Assembly (NCBI RefSeq): GCF_004404055.1 | Contig: NZ_SOHK01000012.1 | Coordinates: forward strand, 124,001 to 188,000 | Source of the DNA: Cryobacterium ruanii | Lineage (GTDB): Bacteria; Actinomycetota; Actinomycetes; Actinomycetales; Microbacteriaceae | Length of the DNA stretch: 64,000 bases | Direction: 5' to 3' | In this document: piece by piece, positions 27,807 to 36,733 of the stretch | Position numbering within the stretch: the first letter of the stretch is position 1 | How the letters are laid out: each line of letters starts with the position of its first letter | Position numbers and translations under genes: made by a program | The notes under the pieces: generated by a model | Seen by the model: only the letters and a program-made list of their open reading frames with translations | Told to the model about the DNA's origin: nothing | Databases searched by the model: none

Positions 27807-29338
27807 TGCCAGGGCTTCGACCACAGCGGATGCCGCGGCGCCAGCCCCGCGCGCTTTGGACCCTGCAGCGGCGTCTCGTGCTCACCGTGGTCGCGCTGCT
27901 CGCGCTCGTGAGCATCACCATCGGTGTGGTGAGCGTCGTCATTCTGCGGGCCTCCCTCATTGACCGCCTCGACCTCCAGCTCGCCTCCGCTGTCGAGCGC
28001 TCCGGAACTGTGCTCGGCATCGGTGACAATGATGGCGACAGCTTCGGCGATACCCCCGGGAACACCTACTTCGGTACGCCCACGGCCGACAGCATCCTCG
28101 CCGGACCCGCCCAGCCGCCCGGCCTGCTCGCTCTGGTCTATGACGGATCGAGCATCACGACGGGTTATACCGACGACGAGAGCGGCGCGATCGAAGAACT
28201 CTCCGCCCAGCAGGTGCGACTGCTCGCCGACCAGGCGAACCAGTCGGCCACCGCCACCGTGCACCTCGGCGGTGAACTCGGCGAGTACCGCGTGCAGGCG
28301 CAAACGTCGCGCAGCGGCATCCTCTACCTGGTCGGGCTGCCCGTGTCCGGCGTCGCGGCCACCGCAGCACAGCTGGCCCTGATCATCACGTTCGTCTCGC
28401 TCGCCGGGCTCGTCGTCGTCGCCGTCATCGCCGCCTGGGTCGTGCGGCTGGCCCTGCGACCGCTGCAACGCGTGACTGCAACCGCCACCCGGGTCGCGCA
28501 GTTGCCCCTGGACCGCGGCGAGGTCTCGCTCGACGACCGGGTTCCGGTCGGCGACACCGATCCGCGCACCGAGGTGGGTCGGGTCGGTGCCGCGCTCAAC
28601 CGCATGCTCGACCACGTCGACCTCGCCCTGGAGGCGCGGCAGGCCAGTGAACGCAAGGTGCGCCAGTTCGTCGCCGACGCGAGCCATGAGTTGCGCACCC
28701 CGCTCGCCTCGATTCGTGGGTATTCCGAACTCACGCGGCGCAGCGGCCAGCAACTGCCGCCCGACGCGATTCACGCGCTCGGCCGGATCGAATCCGAGTC
28801 GGTGCGCATGACCGGCCTGGTTGAAGATCTGCTGCTGCTCGCCCGGCTCGACGAAGGGCGCGAACTCGAAATGGAGCCGGTGGACCTCACCATGCTGCTC
28901 GTCGACGCCGTCAGCGACGCGCACGCGGCCGGTCCCGATCATGTCTGGAACCTCGACCTGCCGGATGAACCGATCGAGGCGATCGGCGACGAACCGCGCC
29001 TCCGCCAGGTCATTACGAACCTGCTCGCCAACGCGCGAGTGCACACGGATGCCGGCAGCGAAGTGGTCGTTGCGCTAAAAGCCGTCGGCGACCAGGCCGT
29101 CATGACGGTCACCGACAACGGACCGGGCATACCCGCAGACCTCCGGAGCACCCTGTTCGAACGGTTCGCCAGGGGCGACAGCTCACGCTTTCGCGGAACC
29201 GGCAGCACCGGACTCGGCCTCGCAATCGTGGCCGCGGTCGTCGCGGCGCACCGCGGCGCGGTCACCGTCGACAGCGAGCCGGGCCGCACCCGGTTTCGGG
29301 TCGAGCTGCCGCTCGCCGCTGCCTCGAGGGAGGATTAG
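27806..29338 (+). CDS. HAMP-domain sensor histidine kinase
   Basis: A 510-residue membrane sensor kinase. The first transmembrane helix (about 24-48) is followed by an extracytoplasmic sensor domain (about 50-185), a second helix (about 186-212), a HAMP linker (RPLQRVTATATRVAQL), HisKA with VADASHELRTPLASIRGYSEL (phospho-histidine near residue 294), and HATPase with RQVITNLLANARVHT, DNGPGIP and GTGSTGLGLAIV. Domain order matches TrcS/MprB-like kinases. The sensed signal is unknown. ATG at 27806 overlaps the regulator stop; ATG 27830 is an alternative. Confidence 0.95.
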   Translation: MPGLRPQRMPRRQPRALWTLQRRLVLTVVALLALVSITIGVVSVVILRASLIDRLDLQLASAVERSGTVLGIGDNDGDSFGDTPGNTYFGTPTADSILAGPAQPPGLLALVYDGSSITTGYTDDESGAIEELSAQQVRLLADQANQSATATVHLGGELGEYRVQAQTSRSGILYLVGLPVSGVAATAAQLALIITFVSLAGLVVVAVIAAWVVRLALRPLQRVTATATRVAQLPLDRGEVSLDDRVPVGDTDPRTEVGRVGAALNRMLDHVDLALEARQASERKVRQFVADASHELRTPLASIRGYSELTRRSGQQLPPDAIHALGRIESESVRMTGLVEDLLLLARLDEGRELEMEPVDLTMLLVDAVSDAHAAGPDHVWNLDLPDEPIEAIGDEPRLRQVITNLLANARVHTDAGSEVVVALKAVGDQAVMTVTDNGPGIPADLRSTLFERFARGDSSRFRGTGSTGLGLAIVAAVVAAHRGAVTVDSEPGRTRFRVELPLAAASRED

Positions 29339-29796
29339 TCGGCCTCGTTCAGCCGTTCCAGCAGAGTGGCAAACTGGTCGAGCTCAGCGGGAGTCCACCG
29401 GCTGAGCCGGCGATGCACGAGGGCCGTACGATTGCGGCGCACCTCGGCAAGTTTCTCTTCGGCAAGGGCCGTCAGGGCTAAAAAGCGGGCGCGCCCGTCG
29501 AGCGGATCAACCCGGGTCTCCACGAGCCCGAGGGCGCAGAGCAACTTGGCCTGGCGGCTGATCATGCTGCGATCCACCGCGAGCACATCGGCGACAGCGC
29601 TCGCATGCGATTCGCCCCGGCGAGCGAGCACGCGCAGCAAGGCCAGTCCGAACGGCTCGAGCGTTGGGTCGATCACTGCCGCGGTCGAACGCGTGTTGGC
29701 CCGAATGTGCGAGGCCAGCATGGCCATCTGCGCTTCGACGCGGGTCAGTTCAGGGCTGTCGCCATTTACCAGGAGCGGGTCGACCACCTCACTCAC
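29335..29796 (-). CDS. MarR family transcriptional regulator
   Basis: A 153-residue winged-helix repressor. The DNA-binding region is LRVLARRGESHASAVADVLAVDRSMISRQAKLLCALGLVETRVDPLDGRARFLALT (about 55-110). It lies downstream of an MFS pump gene and its GTG start overlaps the pump's stop (GTGA), so the two are co-expressed and the regulator probably represses the operon, releasing it when a toxic ligand binds. Its 3' end overlaps the convergent kinase gene by 4 bp. Confidence 0.9.
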   Translation of the reverse strand: MSEVVDPLLVNGDSPELTRVEAQMAMLASHIRANTRSTAAVIDPTLEPFGLALLRVLARRGESHASAVADVLAVDRSMISRQAKLLCALGLVETRVDPLDGRARFLALTALAEEKLAEVRRNRTALVHRRLSRWTPAELDQFATLLERLNEAD

Positions 29797-31394
29797 GGCT
29801 TGGCCTTCGGCGATGAAGCCAGGGCCATATTGCGGGCCCGATCGATGCCGGTCTCCGTGCCGAGCGCATAGTTCGGCAGCAGCGACACCGTGAGTAGGGT
29901 CACGAGCGCCAGGGGTGCGCTGATCAAAAAGATCGTACCAACACCGGAGCCGTAGGCAGTTTCCACGATTATGCGCAGCGCATCGGGTAGCAGATTTACC
30001 TGCGGAATGACGCCATCTCCGAGCAGCCGGCCGGCATTCGCTTGATTGCCGGGGCCGAGGTTGCCGACGCGGTCCTGAATCTGCGCCGTAACGACACTGC
30101 CGAGAATGGAACCCATCACCGAGACGCCGACCGCGCCGCCGAGGCTGCGAAAGAAGGTCACCGAGCTCGTGGCCACGCCGAGGTGCCGCACCGCGATGGT
30201 GTTCTGCACGACCACTACCAGGTTCTGCATGACCATGCCAACGCCGGCGCCGAGGATGAACATGTAGATGCCGACGAAGATGAGGCTCGTGTTCACGTCG
30301 AGGGTGCCGAGCAGGGTCGTGCCGACGAGCATGAGCACCGAGCCCGAGACCATGATCGACTTCCACGTGCCACGCCGGCTGATCACGGTGCCGAATAGCG
30401 TCGACGAGATGAGCAGGCCACCCATCATCGGAATCGTGAGCAGGCCCGACTCGGTCGGCGTTGCGCCGCGGGCGAGTTGCATGTACTGGCTGAGATAGAC
30501 CGAGGTGCCGAACAGCGAGACGCCGACCGCGAGGCTCGCCACGGTCGAGAGGCTGAAGGTGTGGTTGCGAAAGAGGCTGAGCGGAATGATCGGTTCCGGC
30601 GCGCGAAACTCCACGATGATCGCCGCGACGAGCAGGAGAACGGCTCCAATCACCATGACCGACGAGGTCAGCGATAGCCACCCGAACTGTGAACCGGCCA
30701 GCGTCACCCAGATGAGCAACAGTGAGACGCCGCTCGTGATGAGCGCGGCGCCGAGATAATCGATGCGCACGATCCGCTTGACCCGCGGCGGCAGGTGCAG
30801 GGTGCGTTGCAGCAGCACGATCGCGACAATCGCCACCGGCAGGGCGATGAAGAAGTTCCAGCGCCAGCCGAAAGCATCCGTGACAACGCCGCCGAGCAGC
30901 GGGCCGCCGATGGTGCCGAGGGCCATGACTGCGCCGAACAGCCCGGCGTAGCGGCCGCGCTCGCGCGGACTGATGATGTCGGCCATGATGATCTGGCTGA
31001 GGGCGACCAGACCGCCTGCGCCGAGCCCCTGCAGCACCCGGAACGCGATCAGCGTGCCGGCATCCTGGGAGAAACCCGCGAGGGCGCTGCCGATCACAAA
31101 CACGCCGAGGGCCAGCTGAATGAGCAACTTGCGGTTGAACAGGTCGGCGAACTTGCCCCAGATGGGCGTGCTGACCGTCGTGGCCAGCAAAGTCGCCGTG
31201 ACGACCCAGGTGTAGGCGGACTGCGAGCCCTTGAGATCACTCAGAATGAGCGGTAGCGAAGTACTCACGACGGTGTTGGCCAGAATCGACACGAACATGC
31301 CCAGCAACAGGCCCGACAGCGCTTCGAGCACCTGGCGGTGGGTCATGGAGGCAGCGGCGACCGGTTCCGTGGCGGTACGACTGGCGCGGCTCAT
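29793..31394 (-). CDS. DHA2-type MFS multidrug efflux transporter
   Basis: A 533-residue membrane protein with about 14 helices, the layout of the EmrB/QacA (DHA2) drug:proton antiporters. Motif A-like GKFADLFNRKLLIQLAL and motif C-like GRYAGLFGAVMALGTIGGPLLGGVVTD are visible, as is LILSDLKGSQSAYTWVVTATLLATTVSTPIWG. The ATG at 31394 is preceded by AAGGAA at a normal distance; a longer frame to 31424 lacks this. A MarR gene is translationally coupled downstream and a candidate operator lies on the promoter. Confidence 0.93.
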   Translation of the reverse strand: MSRASRTATEPVAAASMTHRQVLEALSGLLLGMFVSILANTVVSTSLPLILSDLKGSQSAYTWVVTATLLATTVSTPIWGKFADLFNRKLLIQLALGVFVIGSALAGFSQDAGTLIAFRVLQGLGAGGLVALSQIIMADIISPRERGRYAGLFGAVMALGTIGGPLLGGVVTDAFGWRWNFFIALPVAIVAIVLLQRTLHLPPRVKRIVRIDYLGAALITSGVSLLLIWVTLAGSQFGWLSLTSSVMVIGAVLLLVAAIIVEFRAPEPIIPLSLFRNHTFSLSTVASLAVGVSLFGTSVYLSQYMQLARGATPTESGLLTIPMMGGLLISSTLFGTVISRRGTWKSIMVSGSVLMLVGTTLLGTLDVNTSLIFVGIYMFILGAGVGMVMQNLVVVVQNTIAVRHLGVATSSVTFFRSLGGAVGVSVMGSILGSVVTAQIQDRVGNLGPGNQANAGRLLGDGVIPQVNLLPDALRIIVETAYGSGVGTIFLISAPLALVTLLTVSLLPNYALGTETGIDRARNMALASSPKAKP

Positions 31395-31410
31395 ACGATT
31401 CCTTAACTGA

Positions 31411-31424
31411 TTGACAAATATCAA
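31411..31424 (-). promoter_or_regulatory. Candidate MarR operator
   Basis: TTGATATTTGTCAA (minus strand) has inverted TTGA/TCAA ends and lies just downstream of the -10, at the expected transcription start of the MFS-MarR operon. Confidence 0.4.
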
Positions 31425-31452
31425 CGATAGATAACTAGTAAATGAATGTCAA
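31424..31452 (-). promoter_or_regulatory. Promoter of the MFS-MarR operon
   Basis: On the minus strand a consensus -35 TTGACA (31447-31452) is followed after 17 bp by TATCGT (31424-31429). The region is locally AT-rich compared with the surroundings. Confidence 0.6.
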
Positions 31453-31495
31453 CTACTTAACACCGCTAAGGGAGTGGATGCCCGTCCTGCGCGAT

Positions 31496-31524
31496 TTGCA
31501 CGCTCCCGCAGCGTGCCGTAGAGT
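31496..31524 (+). promoter_or_regulatory. Promoter of rplJL
   Basis: TTGCAC (31496-31501) and TAGAGT (31519-31524) are 17 bp apart. Transcription would start near 31531, about 200 nt before rplJ, producing the L10-type leader. Confidence 0.6.
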
Positions 31525-31563
31525 TCATTCCAGCCACAGACCGCCGGTTGCTGCATGATGTCG

Positions 31564-31640
31564 AAAGACAAACTGCAGTCGAAGGTTCATTCACGTGAAC
31601 GGCCCGCGCAGGTGTTCGAAGTTCAGTTGCAGTCTTTTAG
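31564..31640 (+). ncRNA. L10-type autoregulatory leader of rplJL
   Basis: AAAGAC (31564-31569) pairs with GTCTTT (31632-31637) and AACTG (31571-31575) with CAGTT (31624-31628), enclosing an inner hairpin GTTCA/TGAAC (31585-31600). This is the position and general form of the L10 leader, which binds the L10(L12)4 complex in many bacteria. The fold is by eye. Confidence 0.6.
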
Positions 31641-31650
31641 ATTGTTCCCC

Positions 31651-31681
31651 AAGCTCCGGCGCCCTGCGCTGGAGCTTTTTT
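31651..31681 (+). terminator. Attenuator upstream of rplJ
   Basis: A 12-bp stem (31651-31662 with 31666-31677, one G-T pair) with a 3-nt loop runs directly into a T tract. It lies inside the rplJL leader, 50 bp before the start codon, so it must be read through or controlled. Confidence 0.8.
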
Positions 31682-31731
31682 CATGTCTGCGCCCCGGGCT
31701 ACCCGGCACATGATTATTAATGAGGAGCACC

Positions 31732-32247
31732 ATGGCGAACAAGGAAGCAACGGTCGCCGAGCTTACGGAGAAATTCGAAAGCTCGACCGCCGTTCTGCTC
31801 ACCGAGTACCGCGGTCTCACTGTTGCGCAGCTCAAGAGCCTGCGTACGTCCATCAGTGAGGACGCCACGTACGCCGTGGTAAAGAACACGCTCACCAAGA
31901 TCGCGGCCAACAAGGCCGGCATCACCTCGTTCGACGAGGAACTTGTCGGTCCGTCCGCTATCGCTTTCGTGCACGGAGACCCCGTCGCCGTCGCGAAGAC
32001 CCTGCGTGCCTTTACCAAGGCAAACCCTCTCCTGGTGGTAAAGGGCGGTTACTTTGACGGTAACCCGCTCACCGCAGCGGAGGTTGGCAAGCTTGCCGAC
32101 CTCGAGTCCCGCGAGGTGCTGCTGGCCAAGCTGGCCGGCGCCTTCAAGGCATCGCTGTTCGGAGCCGCTTATCTCTTTCAGGCACCGCTGTCGAAGGCTG
32201 TTCGCACCATCGACGCGCTGCGTGAGAAGCAGGAGTCCGCGAACTAG
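31732..32247 (+). CDS. rplJ: 50S ribosomal protein L10
   Basis: A 171-residue L10 (also called P0), the base of the ribosomal stalk that carries the L7/L12 dimers. Family features are [48 protein letters not shown] near residue 45, and the C-terminal helix LREKQES that binds L12. GAGGAG precedes the ATG at 31732; an upstream in-frame codon at 31720 is disregarded. It forms an operon with rplL and is preceded by an L10-type leader with attenuator. Confidence 0.98.
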   Translation: MANKEATVAELTEKFESSTAVLLTEYRGLTVAQLKSLRTSISEDATYAVVKNTLTKIAANKAGITSFDEELVGPSAIAFVHGDPVAVAKTLRAFTKANPLLVVKGGYFDGNPLTAAEVGKLADLESREVLLAKLAGAFKASLFGAAYLFQAPLSKAVRTIDALREKQESAN

Positions 32248-32302
32248 GCACCTGCCTGGTATCACGGTTCAAGAATTTCTAAGAAACTAAAAGGAGTACA
32301 TC

Positions 32303-32686
32303 ATGGCAAAGCTTTCCACTGAAGACCTGCTTGAGCAGTTCAAGGGCCTGACCCTCATCGAGCTCTCCGAGTTCGTCAAGGCATTCGAGGAGACCTTCGA
32401 GGTCACCGCAGCCGCTCCCGTCGCCGCTGCCGGAGCCGCTGGCCCCGCTGCTGCTGCTGAAGAGGTCGAAGAGCAGACCGCGTTCGACGTCATCCTCGAC
32501 GTCGTCGGCGACAAGAAGATCCAGGTCATCAAGGTTGTGCGCGAGCTCACCAGCCTGGGCCTCGGCGAGGCCAAGGCCGTTGTCGATGGCGCGCCGAAGG
32601 CCGTCCTCGAGGGCGTTGCCAAGGACGCTGCCGAGAAGGCCAAGGCTTCCCTCGAAGAGGCCGGCGCAACCGTTACCCTCAAGTAA
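32303..32686 (+). CDS. rplL: 50S ribosomal protein L7/L12
   Basis: A 127-residue L7/L12, the multi-copy stalk protein that recruits translational GTPases. It has the N-terminal dimerisation domain ([31 protein letters not shown]), an Ala/Pro hinge (about 38-55), and the C-terminal factor-binding domain with [41 protein letters not shown] precedes the ATG. A terminator follows. Confidence 0.98.
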   Translation: MAKLSTEDLLEQFKGLTLIELSEFVKAFEETFEVTAAAPVAAAGAAGPAAAAEEVEEQTAFDVILDVVGDKKIQVIKVVRELTSLGLGEAKAVVDGAPKAVLEGVAKDAAEKAKASLEEAGATVTLK

Positions 32687-32750
32687 TCATTCCCCGCGAG
32701 GGGACCTGATTGAGGCGTAGCCGACGGGCCTTCGGGCCGGTCAGCGCGTG

Positions 32751-32790
32751 AGGGGCGTCGTTTCCGTGAGGAGACGACGCCCCTTATTTT
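32751..32790 (+). terminator. Rho-independent terminator after rplL
   Basis: An 11-bp perfect stem (32751-32761 with 32774-32784), extended by four more pairs to a GTGA loop, is followed by TATTTTT. It ends 8 bp before the convergent LacI gene. Confidence 0.92.
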
Positions 32791-32797
32791 TGTGTCG

Positions 32798-33814
32798 TCA
32801 ATGCGGCCGGGCTCGCGGCGCGCTCGTGCTCGCTCGAATCACGAGGCTGGTCGGCAGAACGGTTGATTCTGCTGCGCCGCCACGGGTTCCGAGTTCGGCG
32901 AGCAGAATGCGCACGGCGAGCTCGCCCTGTGCGCGCGGATATTGGACCAGGGTCGTGAGCCGAAACATCTCGGCGTGTGGATGACCGTCGATGCCGATCA
33001 CACTGAGCTCGGTTGGAACTCGAATTCCCAGTTCCCGCGCCGCCAGAATCAGCCCGAAGGCGATCTCATCGCTCGCCGCGAATATCGCGGTAGGACGACG
33101 GCGAGGATCGCCGAGAAGGGCCAGGCCGCGCTCGTAGCCACCCGGCATGGTGAACTCGGCGGCATAGAAACATCCGCTCACCGATAATCCTGCGGCTACC
33201 ATTGCCGCCTGAAAACCGCGCAGTCGGTTGCTGTGCACGTGAAAGTCCATCTCATCGATTTGACTCCCGCCGACGTGCACGATGTCGCGGTGCCCGAGGC
33301 TGAGCAGGTGCTCGGTGGCCAGTCGGGCTGATGCAACATCGTCGATCTCGATCGTGGGAACGCCGCGGATCGGTCCACCGATGCCGACCAGCGGTCGGCC
33401 GAGGCGGTGCAGGTGGTCGACTTCCTGCTCGCTCAAGGCCACTCCGACCGAGATGATGCCATCGAAGCGTTTGCGGGCGAGAAAGAAATCGAACACCCGG
33501 TCGCGCTCGGGGGAGGCGGGCGGCAGGTTGTACAGGGTCATGTCGTAACCCTGCACGAGGAGCGCCTGCTCCAGGCTCTCGAGGACTTCGCCGAAGAACC
33601 ACCGGCTGATGAATGGAATAATGACGCCGACGTTCTGGGTGCGTCCGGTCACGAGGCTGGCGGCATTGGGTGAAGCGACATAGCCGATCTCGCGGGCGGC
33701 GGCGATGACTTTGTCTCGGGTCTCTGCGGAGACGTAGCCGTGACCGCTCAGCGCGCGGCTGGCTGTGGCCTTCGCGACGCCTGCGAGGCGCGCAACATCG
33801 GCGATCGCACTCAT
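32798..33814 (-). CDS. LacI family repressor of the AglEFG-like sugar operon
   Basis: A 338-residue LacI/GalR regulator. The helix-turn-helix and hinge are IADVARLAGVAKATASRALSGHGYVSAETRDKVIAAAREIGYVASPNAASLVTGRT (residues 3-58); the rest is a periplasmic-binding-protein-like effector domain (VGVIIPFISRWFFGEV to the C-terminus). It is divergent from a sugar ABC importer. Two near-identical palindromes of the type TGGAACCGGTTCCA lie in the gap, one near its own start and one on the importer promoter. GGAGG supports the ATG at 33814. Confidence 0.93.
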   Translation of the reverse strand: MSAIADVARLAGVAKATASRALSGHGYVSAETRDKVIAAAREIGYVASPNAASLVTGRTQNVGVIIPFISRWFFGEVLESLEQALLVQGYDMTLYNLPPASPERDRVFDFFLARKRFDGIISVGVALSEQEVDHLHRLGRPLVGIGGPIRGVPTIEIDDVASARLATEHLLSLGHRDIVHVGGSQIDEMDFHVHSNRLRGFQAAMVAAGLSVSGCFYAAEFTMPGGYERGLALLGDPRRRPTAIFAASDEIAFGLILAARELGIRVPTELSVIGIDGHPHAEMFRLTTLVQYPRAQGELAVRILLAELGTRGGAAESTVLPTSLVIRASTSAPRARPH

Positions 33815-33868
33815 TCGGCCTCCGTCCATGGGACTGTTGGGAACAGGCTAGCGCCTTTTCACCAAGTC

Positions 33869-33882
33869 TGGAACCGGTTCCA
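33869..33882. promoter_or_regulatory. LacI-type operator 1 (regulator side)
   Basis: TGGAACCGGTTCCA is a perfect 14-bp palindrome, 54 bp before the repressor start, with the central CG typical of LacI-family sites. Confidence 0.75.
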
Positions 33883-33977
33883 TGAAGGCCCTTGATTTAT
33901 CTGAGACGGTGTCTGTAAACTCTTATGCCACGCAGTAAGAAAATCAAAATCTTTGCCGTTCCGTTACATTCACCGCC

Positions 33978-34006
33978 TTGCCAACGCCGATACGCCAACG
34001 TACTTT
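33978..34006 (+). promoter_or_regulatory. Promoter of the AglEFG-like operon
   Basis: TTGCCA (33978-33983) and TACTTT (34001-34006) are separated by 17 bp; transcription would begin at about 34013, the first base of operator 2. The remaining parts of the 315-bp gap 33815-34129 show no gene. Confidence 0.6.
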
Positions 34007-34012
34007 AGGGTC

Positions 34013-34026
34013 TGGAACCGGTTCCC
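34013..34026. promoter_or_regulatory. LacI-type operator 2 (importer side)
   Basis: TGGAACCGGTTCCC matches operator 1 at 13 of 14 positions and starts at the predicted transcription start of the importer operon, a position where a bound repressor blocks transcription. Confidence 0.75.
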
Positions 34027-34129
34027 GATCCGTGGCCACATTCACGTTGTTCGCGACTGATCGCCACCGTTCAAGGACTGCTCGATTCAGCACCACTCGA
34101 TCCGGCACTACTCAATGAGGAGAAACAAG

Positions 34130-35449
34130 ATGCGGCCTTTCCTGCACCGTCGAATTACAGCACCGATTGCCATGGCGGCGATTGCTGGTCTGGCCCTGGC
34201 CGGTTGTTCCGGCGGCCCCGGGTCAACCACCGATGACGCCGGAGCCGAGGGCGACGGTGTCGTCACCATATACAGCACGATCGCCGATTTCGAAGCGGAG
34301 GCGCTCGAAAAGTCTTGGGCCGAGTGGGAAAAAGACAACAACATCGACATTCAGTATGAATTTTCGAAAGAGTTCGAATCTCAGATTTCCATCCGAGCTC
34401 AGGGCGGTAATCCTCCCGACATTGGAATCTTCCCCCAGCCCGGTCTCTTCGCCGACCTGGCTAGCCGCGGGTTTATCAAGAAGGCTCCAGCCGCCGTCGA
34501 AGCAAACGTCGACGAGTACTGGTCGGCCGACTGGAAGAAGTACGGCACGGTCGAAGACGTCTTCTACGGCGCCCCGTTCAAGGCCAACCTCAAGGGCTTT
34601 ATCTGGTTTTCTCCCACCAAATTCGCGGAGTGGGGTGTGGAAGTTCCCGAGACCTGGGACGACCTTCTGGCCGTGACTAAGACCATTCAGGAAAAAACCG
34701 GAGCGGCGCCGTGGTGCGCCGGATTCGGCTCCGGTGATGCAACTGGCTGGCCGGGAACAGACTGGGTCGAAGACCTCGTACTGCGTCAGGCTGGCCCGGA
34801 CGTCTACGACCAGTGGTTAAACAACGAAATTCCGTTCACTGACCCCGCCATCGCCGAAGCCTTCGACTCCGTCGGCGAAATCCTGCTCAACCCGGACTAC
34901 GTGAACGCCGGTTTTGGCGACGTGAAGTCGATCAATAGCACCCCCTTCGGTGATGTTGCCGCGCCTATCGTTGACGGCACTTGCGCCCTGACCCACCAAG
35001 CATCCTTCTTCGACGGTTTCCTCGGCGACGCTGGCGGCAAGGTTGGCCCGGATGCCGACATCTGGGCGTTCATGACCCCGTCGATCGAAGCCGGTGGCCA
35101 GGCGGTGACCGGCGGTGGCGAGATTGTCGGTGCTTTCGCCGATGACGCGGACACCGTGGCGGTGCAGGAGTATCTGTCGACGCCGGAGTGGGCGAATAGC
35201 CTAGTGTCGATCGGCGGCGGTATTAGCGCCAACACCGGTGTCGACCCCGAACTCGTCGACAGCCCGATCCTCGCGGAATCGATCAGGATCCTCCAGGACC
35301 CTGACACCACGTTCCGCTTTGACGCCTCCGACCTGATGCCAGGTGCGGTCGGATCCGGAACCTTCTTCAAGGGCATTGTCAGCTGGATTAACGGAACACC
35401 CACCTCCGAGGTGCTCACCAGCATCGAGGCAGGCTGGCCGTCGAAGTAG
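34130..35449 (+). CDS. Sugar ABC transporter substrate-binding lipoprotein (AglE-like)
   Basis: A 439-residue extracytoplasmic solute-binding protein of family 1. The signal peptide ends in the lipobox LAGCS (about residues 22-26). The mature part begins VTIYSTIADFEAEALEKSWAEWEKDNNIDIQYEFSKEFESQISIRAQGGNPPDIGIFPQPGLFADLA, typical of binding proteins for alpha-glucosides or other oligosaccharides. GAGGAG lies 8 nt before the ATG at 34130. Two permeases follow; no ATPase gene is present, so a shared MsmK/UgpC-type ATPase elsewhere is expected. Confidence 0.92.
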   Translation: MRPFLHRRITAPIAMAAIAGLALAGCSGGPGSTTDDAGAEGDGVVTIYSTIADFEAEALEKSWAEWEKDNNIDIQYEFSKEFESQISIRAQGGNPPDIGIFPQPGLFADLASRGFIKKAPAAVEANVDEYWSADWKKYGTVEDVFYGAPFKANLKGFIWFSPTKFAEWGVEVPETWDDLLAVTKTIQEKTGAAPWCAGFGSGDATGWPGTDWVEDLVLRQAGPDVYDQWLNNEIPFTDPAIAEAFDSVGEILLNPDYVNAGFGDVKSINSTPFGDVAAPIVDGTCALTHQASFFDGFLGDAGGKVGPDADIWAFMTPSIEAGGQAVTGGGEIVGAFADDADTVAVQEYLSTPEWANSLVSIGGGISANTGVDPELVDSPILAESIRILQDPDTTFRFDASDLMPGAVGSGTFFKGIVSWINGTPTSEVLTSIEAGWPSK

Positions 35450-35477
35450 CTCAACCTCCAGCACCATAAGCATGATC

Positions 35478-35513
35478 GGTGTGCCGCCCGCGATCAGAAA
35501 CGGGCGGCACACC
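35478..35513 (+). other. Stable intercistronic hairpin between binding protein and permease
   Basis: A perfect 13-bp GC-rich stem (35478-35490 with 35501-35513) and 10-nt loop without a T tract. Such hairpins after binding-protein genes stabilise the upstream mRNA so that more binding protein than permease is made. Confidence 0.6.
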
Positions 35514-35599
35514 TCGCGCTGGAGGTGTACGTTATCGACACGTTTTCACCGGTTCATACGTGATCTCCAGGGTCCACTGTCGTACTCGAAAGGTTTCAG

Positions 35600-36733
35600 A
35601 TGTCCGCATTCTTCTCCTGGTTGGCGCAACTACCAGCGCTGGCACAAGTCCCCATCGTGATCCTGGCGTTTGGTGTCGTCGTTGGTGCCATCTTGTTCTT
35701 CGTTGAGATTGCCCCACGCTCTGGTCGGATCTACACGATCATCCGTCTTGCCGTCTGCGTTCTGGCACCGCTGCTCATTCTGTTGGTCGGTAACTCTTAT
35801 ACGTGGGCCATCATCGGTGCCGGCGTACTGGGCCTCGGCTTCTTTTACATCGACTACCGCTCGCGCAAGGGCGCTGGCTACCTGTTCCAGTTGGTCGGTT
35901 TCCTTGCCCCGGCCGTGCTCCTGCTGGCCATCGGCTTGGTGATTCCGACGATTCAGACCACGGTGCAGGCCTTCATGAGCGCTCGCGGTGACCGGTTCGT
36001 CGGCCTGGACAACTTCGCCTGGATTTTCACGCAGCCCGAGAACGTGCGCATCGTGCTCAACACGATTGTCTGGGTGCTGATCGTTCCGACCATCTCGACC
36101 GTCGCCGGTCTCGCGTATGCGGTGTTCATCGACAAGAGCCGAGGTGAGAAGTATTTCAAGATTCTGGTCTTCATGCCGATGGCCATCTCGCTGGTGGGAG
36201 CATCCATTATTTGGCGTTTCGTCTACACGGCCCGCCCGGCCGACCAGGAGCAGATCGGCCTGCTGAACCAGCTTGTGGTCATGTTTGGCGGGCAGCCGGT
36301 CGACTTTCTGTCTGTGTCCCCGTTCAACACCCTGTTTCTCATCGTGATTCTCATCTGGGTACAGACCGGGTTCGCCATGGTCGTGCTGTCTGCCGCCATC
36401 AAGGGCGTACCGACCGAGCAGATGGAGGCGGCCGAGCTCGATGGCACCAACGCTTGGGAGCAGTTCGTGAACGTGACGGTCCCCGGCATCCGCAGTGCCC
36501 TCGTCGTCGTTTTGACGACAATCTCCATCGTGTCGCTGAAGGTCTTTGACATTGTGCGCACCACGACGGCCGGGTCTAACGAGACCAGCGTCGTCGCCAA
36601 CGAAATGTACACCCAGTTCAAGAACTTCGAGCAGGGCCGTTCAGCCGCCTTTGCCCTGGTCTTGTTTCTGCTGGTGCTGCCGATCGTCATCTACAACGCC
36701 CGCCAGATCAAGAAGCAGAGGGAAATCCGATGA
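35600..36733 (+). CDS. Sugar ABC transporter permease (AglF-like)
   Basis: A 377-residue inner-membrane permease. An N-terminal extension with three helices (about 13-85) precedes the six-helix MalF-type core that begins near residue 95. The EAA loop that docks the ATPase is [29 protein letters not shown]. This long form resembles the AglF subunit of alpha-glucoside importers. It overlaps the next permease gene by 4 bp and lies 150 bp after the binding-protein gene. Confidence 0.92.
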   Translation: MSAFFSWLAQLPALAQVPIVILAFGVVVGAILFFVEIAPRSGRIYTIIRLAVCVLAPLLILLVGNSYTWAIIGAGVLGLGFFYIDYRSRKGAGYLFQLVGFLAPAVLLLAIGLVIPTIQTTVQAFMSARGDRFVGLDNFAWIFTQPENVRIVLNTIVWVLIVPTISTVAGLAYAVFIDKSRGEKYFKILVFMPMAISLVGASIIWRFVYTARPADQEQIGLLNQLVVMFGGQPVDFLSVSPFNTLFLIVILIWVQTGFAMVVLSAAIKGVPTEQMEAAELDGTNAWEQFVNVTVPGIRSALVVVLTTISIVSLKVFDIVRTTTAGSNETSVVANEMYTQFKNFEQGRSAAFALVLFLLVLPIVIYNARQIKKQREIR

